A stretch of DNA of 64,000 bases from Marchantia polymorpha subsp. ruderalis (taxonomy: Eukaryota > Streptophyta > Marchantiopsida > Marchantiales > Marchantiaceae), in assembly GCA_037833965.1 (NCBI GenBank), contig AP031353.1, positions 1,242,501 to 1,306,500 on the forward strand. The letters are read 5' to 3'. Of the stretch, positions 62,124 to 64,000 are shown one piece after another. Below the pieces are notes generated by a model. The model made no database searches and had not been told where the DNA came from. It was given only the letters and a program-made list of their open reading frames with translations. The translations under genes were made by a program, and so were the position numbers. Positions within the stretch are counted from its first letter, which is position 1. The number at the start of each line of letters is the position of its first letter.

Positions 62124-64000
62124 CTGATTATCAGTAGAAACATCTCTTAGTTTCGATCAGGAGAGAGAGAGAGGAAACGTCGGTCTCAGAGTTGATATAT
62201 GGCTTCATTTCCTGTAGAGTCCCTGTAGGGACCCTGTCAGCAGATCGGAAACTTCAAGCTTGTCCGCTCAGTTCAGTTCACATCAAACGCCTCTCGAACC
62301 TCTCGAACTAAGTGGACAAGCTGATAGCTCTGCAGGTGAACACCACAAGACTAGATCCTATCAAAGATGGAGGGATCTGGACGCAAAACATCATGGACCT
62401 CAATATAAAGGCAGATTTCAGATCTGAAGTACTCTGAGATGTGAAAAAGTGAATGTAGAATTGGACTGGGAGAAGGCGAATCTAGCTGCATCAAGATCCA
62501 TGTGAGGATAGACGCTACAGTGGTAACGCGTGGGAAAACAGGCATCGTCTTCAATCAGATCTTGTTGTTGAATTGTGTGAGCAGTCCATGTAACGACAAC
62601 ATGCAACAGAACAAGCGCGTTATTCCATATTCTGTGTGATTGGAAAATGGTCTTAGAAGATGGGAGTGAATCTTGACTTTGTTGTGCAAGCGAACAGGAT
62701 GTGTGGATGAATGCATCAATGTGACTGTAACTCGATGTCGTCACGCTGACAACGGAGATTTCAGAGTCTTTATTCATGGAATCAATTTCCTCGAATGTAG
62801 AGTGTATTCAAGCAAGTGAATATTTCTTGATAACTTAGTGGCATATGGGTACTCAGCTTGAATGAAAAATATGGTAAGCTTTTATTCTTGCTTTCAAGCT
62901 CGGTAGAATCTTCTACATAAATCGTGGGTTCAGAACAAACTGATCAGCTTCTGGGTAGTTTGCTCAACAAAATGTCGAAAAAACTGTGTACAGATTGTAT
63001 AAATACTCGAGGTTCTCTATTGCTGGTATGATAGTTTTTTTGAGCTTCTTGTAGCTCAACAGTGGATCACGTGAGCACATGCAAAGTTTCAATTTCAGAG
63101 TCTTTAGACGTCAAACACTAAACTAAGCAAACTTTGTCCGTGCTAAGAGTTATCTTGCTCGTTTATCACGTCGTAGAGTAGCATTGTTTCGGGACAAAGT
63201 TGAAAACTTTTCACATCCAGCCAACCTTCAAAGTCTCACTCCCAATTTCCTCCTCAAGTCTCTCCCTTGGAGCACCTAGCGTTTTCTAAGAGAAAACTGA
63301 TCTGATCATCATTTCAAGATCACTGACTTCACTGAATCCAACAAATTGTCATATTAAGCTCACACATCAAGTCACATGCGAATGGGTCTTCATATCCTTG
63401 CAAGCAATGTACAAGTTGTATCGTTTGAAAGGTTTATTTTCAAGCATGTAGACACTTTTTTTAATATGATCGAGGTGAAAAGCGTGTGCAATCAATGCAG
63501 AAAATTCACACATCAACGAAGATCATGTAAATTCATGTGCAGTAATGTCTGTAGACGTGGTCCATCGTTTTCGCGATTAATTCAGTGTATTCAACTTTAC
63601 TGCGAGGTTGGCTTTTGATGCCAGTCAAGCCGGTAATATATCATTATCGACTGAAATCAGGTATATATACCAATCATTCATTCCAAATGTCTGATATTTG
63701 GAAACAATCCAGTGAGGTCTAACGTTTATGATGATATGTTTGTAACCACAAAATGTAGATTCCAAAAGTAGCGATCTACTGGATATGAAGGTAGAGAATC
63801 TGATGTGCAAATTTACTCTTTAAGTTATCATAGGTGTGCAAAGACAGTACTAAGTCTCTCTCTCTTACATACGATATGGTGATACATGCGAGAAGGTTGC
63901 TTCCTCTTGAGTTTGTCGCTAAAACAGGTGTAGAAGAATGAAAACCTCAGGAACTATAATTATGCTGGCTACAATCGGAGTGGGTCCTTCAACCTTCTTG
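62124..64000. other. Right-edge region without a recognised gene
   Basis: No upstream HisRS exon (motif 1 or 2 region) is visible on the minus strand, and no other family is recognised. There is a GA run near 62161-62173 and a 9-bp inverted repeat AGCTTGTCC / GGACAAGCT (62257-62265 and 62314-62322). If the HisRS gene is real, this would be a large intron. Confidence 0.5.

Overview
This window reads as nuclear DNA of a land plant, most likely an early-diverging one (moss or liverwort). The reasons are GT-AG spliced genes with short introns, plant families (an extracellular pectate lyase, a plant taxilin, an organellar histidyl-tRNA synthetase of the plant type, ATAD3 and ATAD5), TTTAGGG/CCCTAAA plant telomere-type boxes, and a large LRR-ROC-COR (Roco) protein of a kind I associate with TORNADO1 and with bryophyte genomes. 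The bryophyte assignment is inference. There are no operons, phage genes, IS elements or CRISPR arrays.

Layout, left to right. 1-2254: upstream DNA with small tandem repeats and one weak minus-strand ORF. 2255-4375 (+): four-exon pectate lyase. 4376-14780: about 10 kb without a convincing gene, including an AT-rich block at about 9.0-12.9 kb. 14781-16658 (-): single-exon ATAD3. 18940-22054 (-): five-exon plant coiled-coil protein. 22055-31287: a GC-rich upstream island, then a repeat-bearing AT-rich spacer with a tRNA-like (SINE-like) element and telomere-type boxes. 31288-38759 (-): ATAD5/ELG1-type clamp unloader, reconstructed as 16 exons. 38760-44503: AT-rich spacer. 44504-49862 (-): 12-exon taxilin with an N-terminal 23-residue repeat. 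49863-55621: spacer. 55622-60494 (-): three-exon LRR-ROC-COR protein. 60894-62123 (-): five in-phase exons of an organellar-type histidyl-tRNA synthetase, with neither the N-terminal half nor the anticodon-binding domain in the window. 62124-64000: no recognisable gene.

The genes do not form one pathway. Each has its own job: cell-wall pectin cleavage; mitochondrial inner-membrane and nucleoid organisation; an unknown coiled-coil role; PCNA unloading and genome stability; membrane traffic (by analogy with animal taxilins); GTPase scaffolding; organellar translation. Only the pectate lyase is on the + strand. For each spliced gene I built the model by hand from GT/AG signals, phase compatibility and family similarity. 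Exon lists are in the entries, written in transcription order, and every listed junction keeps the reading frame. I see no self-contained novel gene system. The items most worth a second look are the kinase-less Roco protein with its duplicated start region, the truncated but intact-looking HisRS fragment beside it, the repeat-bearing taxilin N-terminus, and an EAR-like motif in the ATAD5 homologue.
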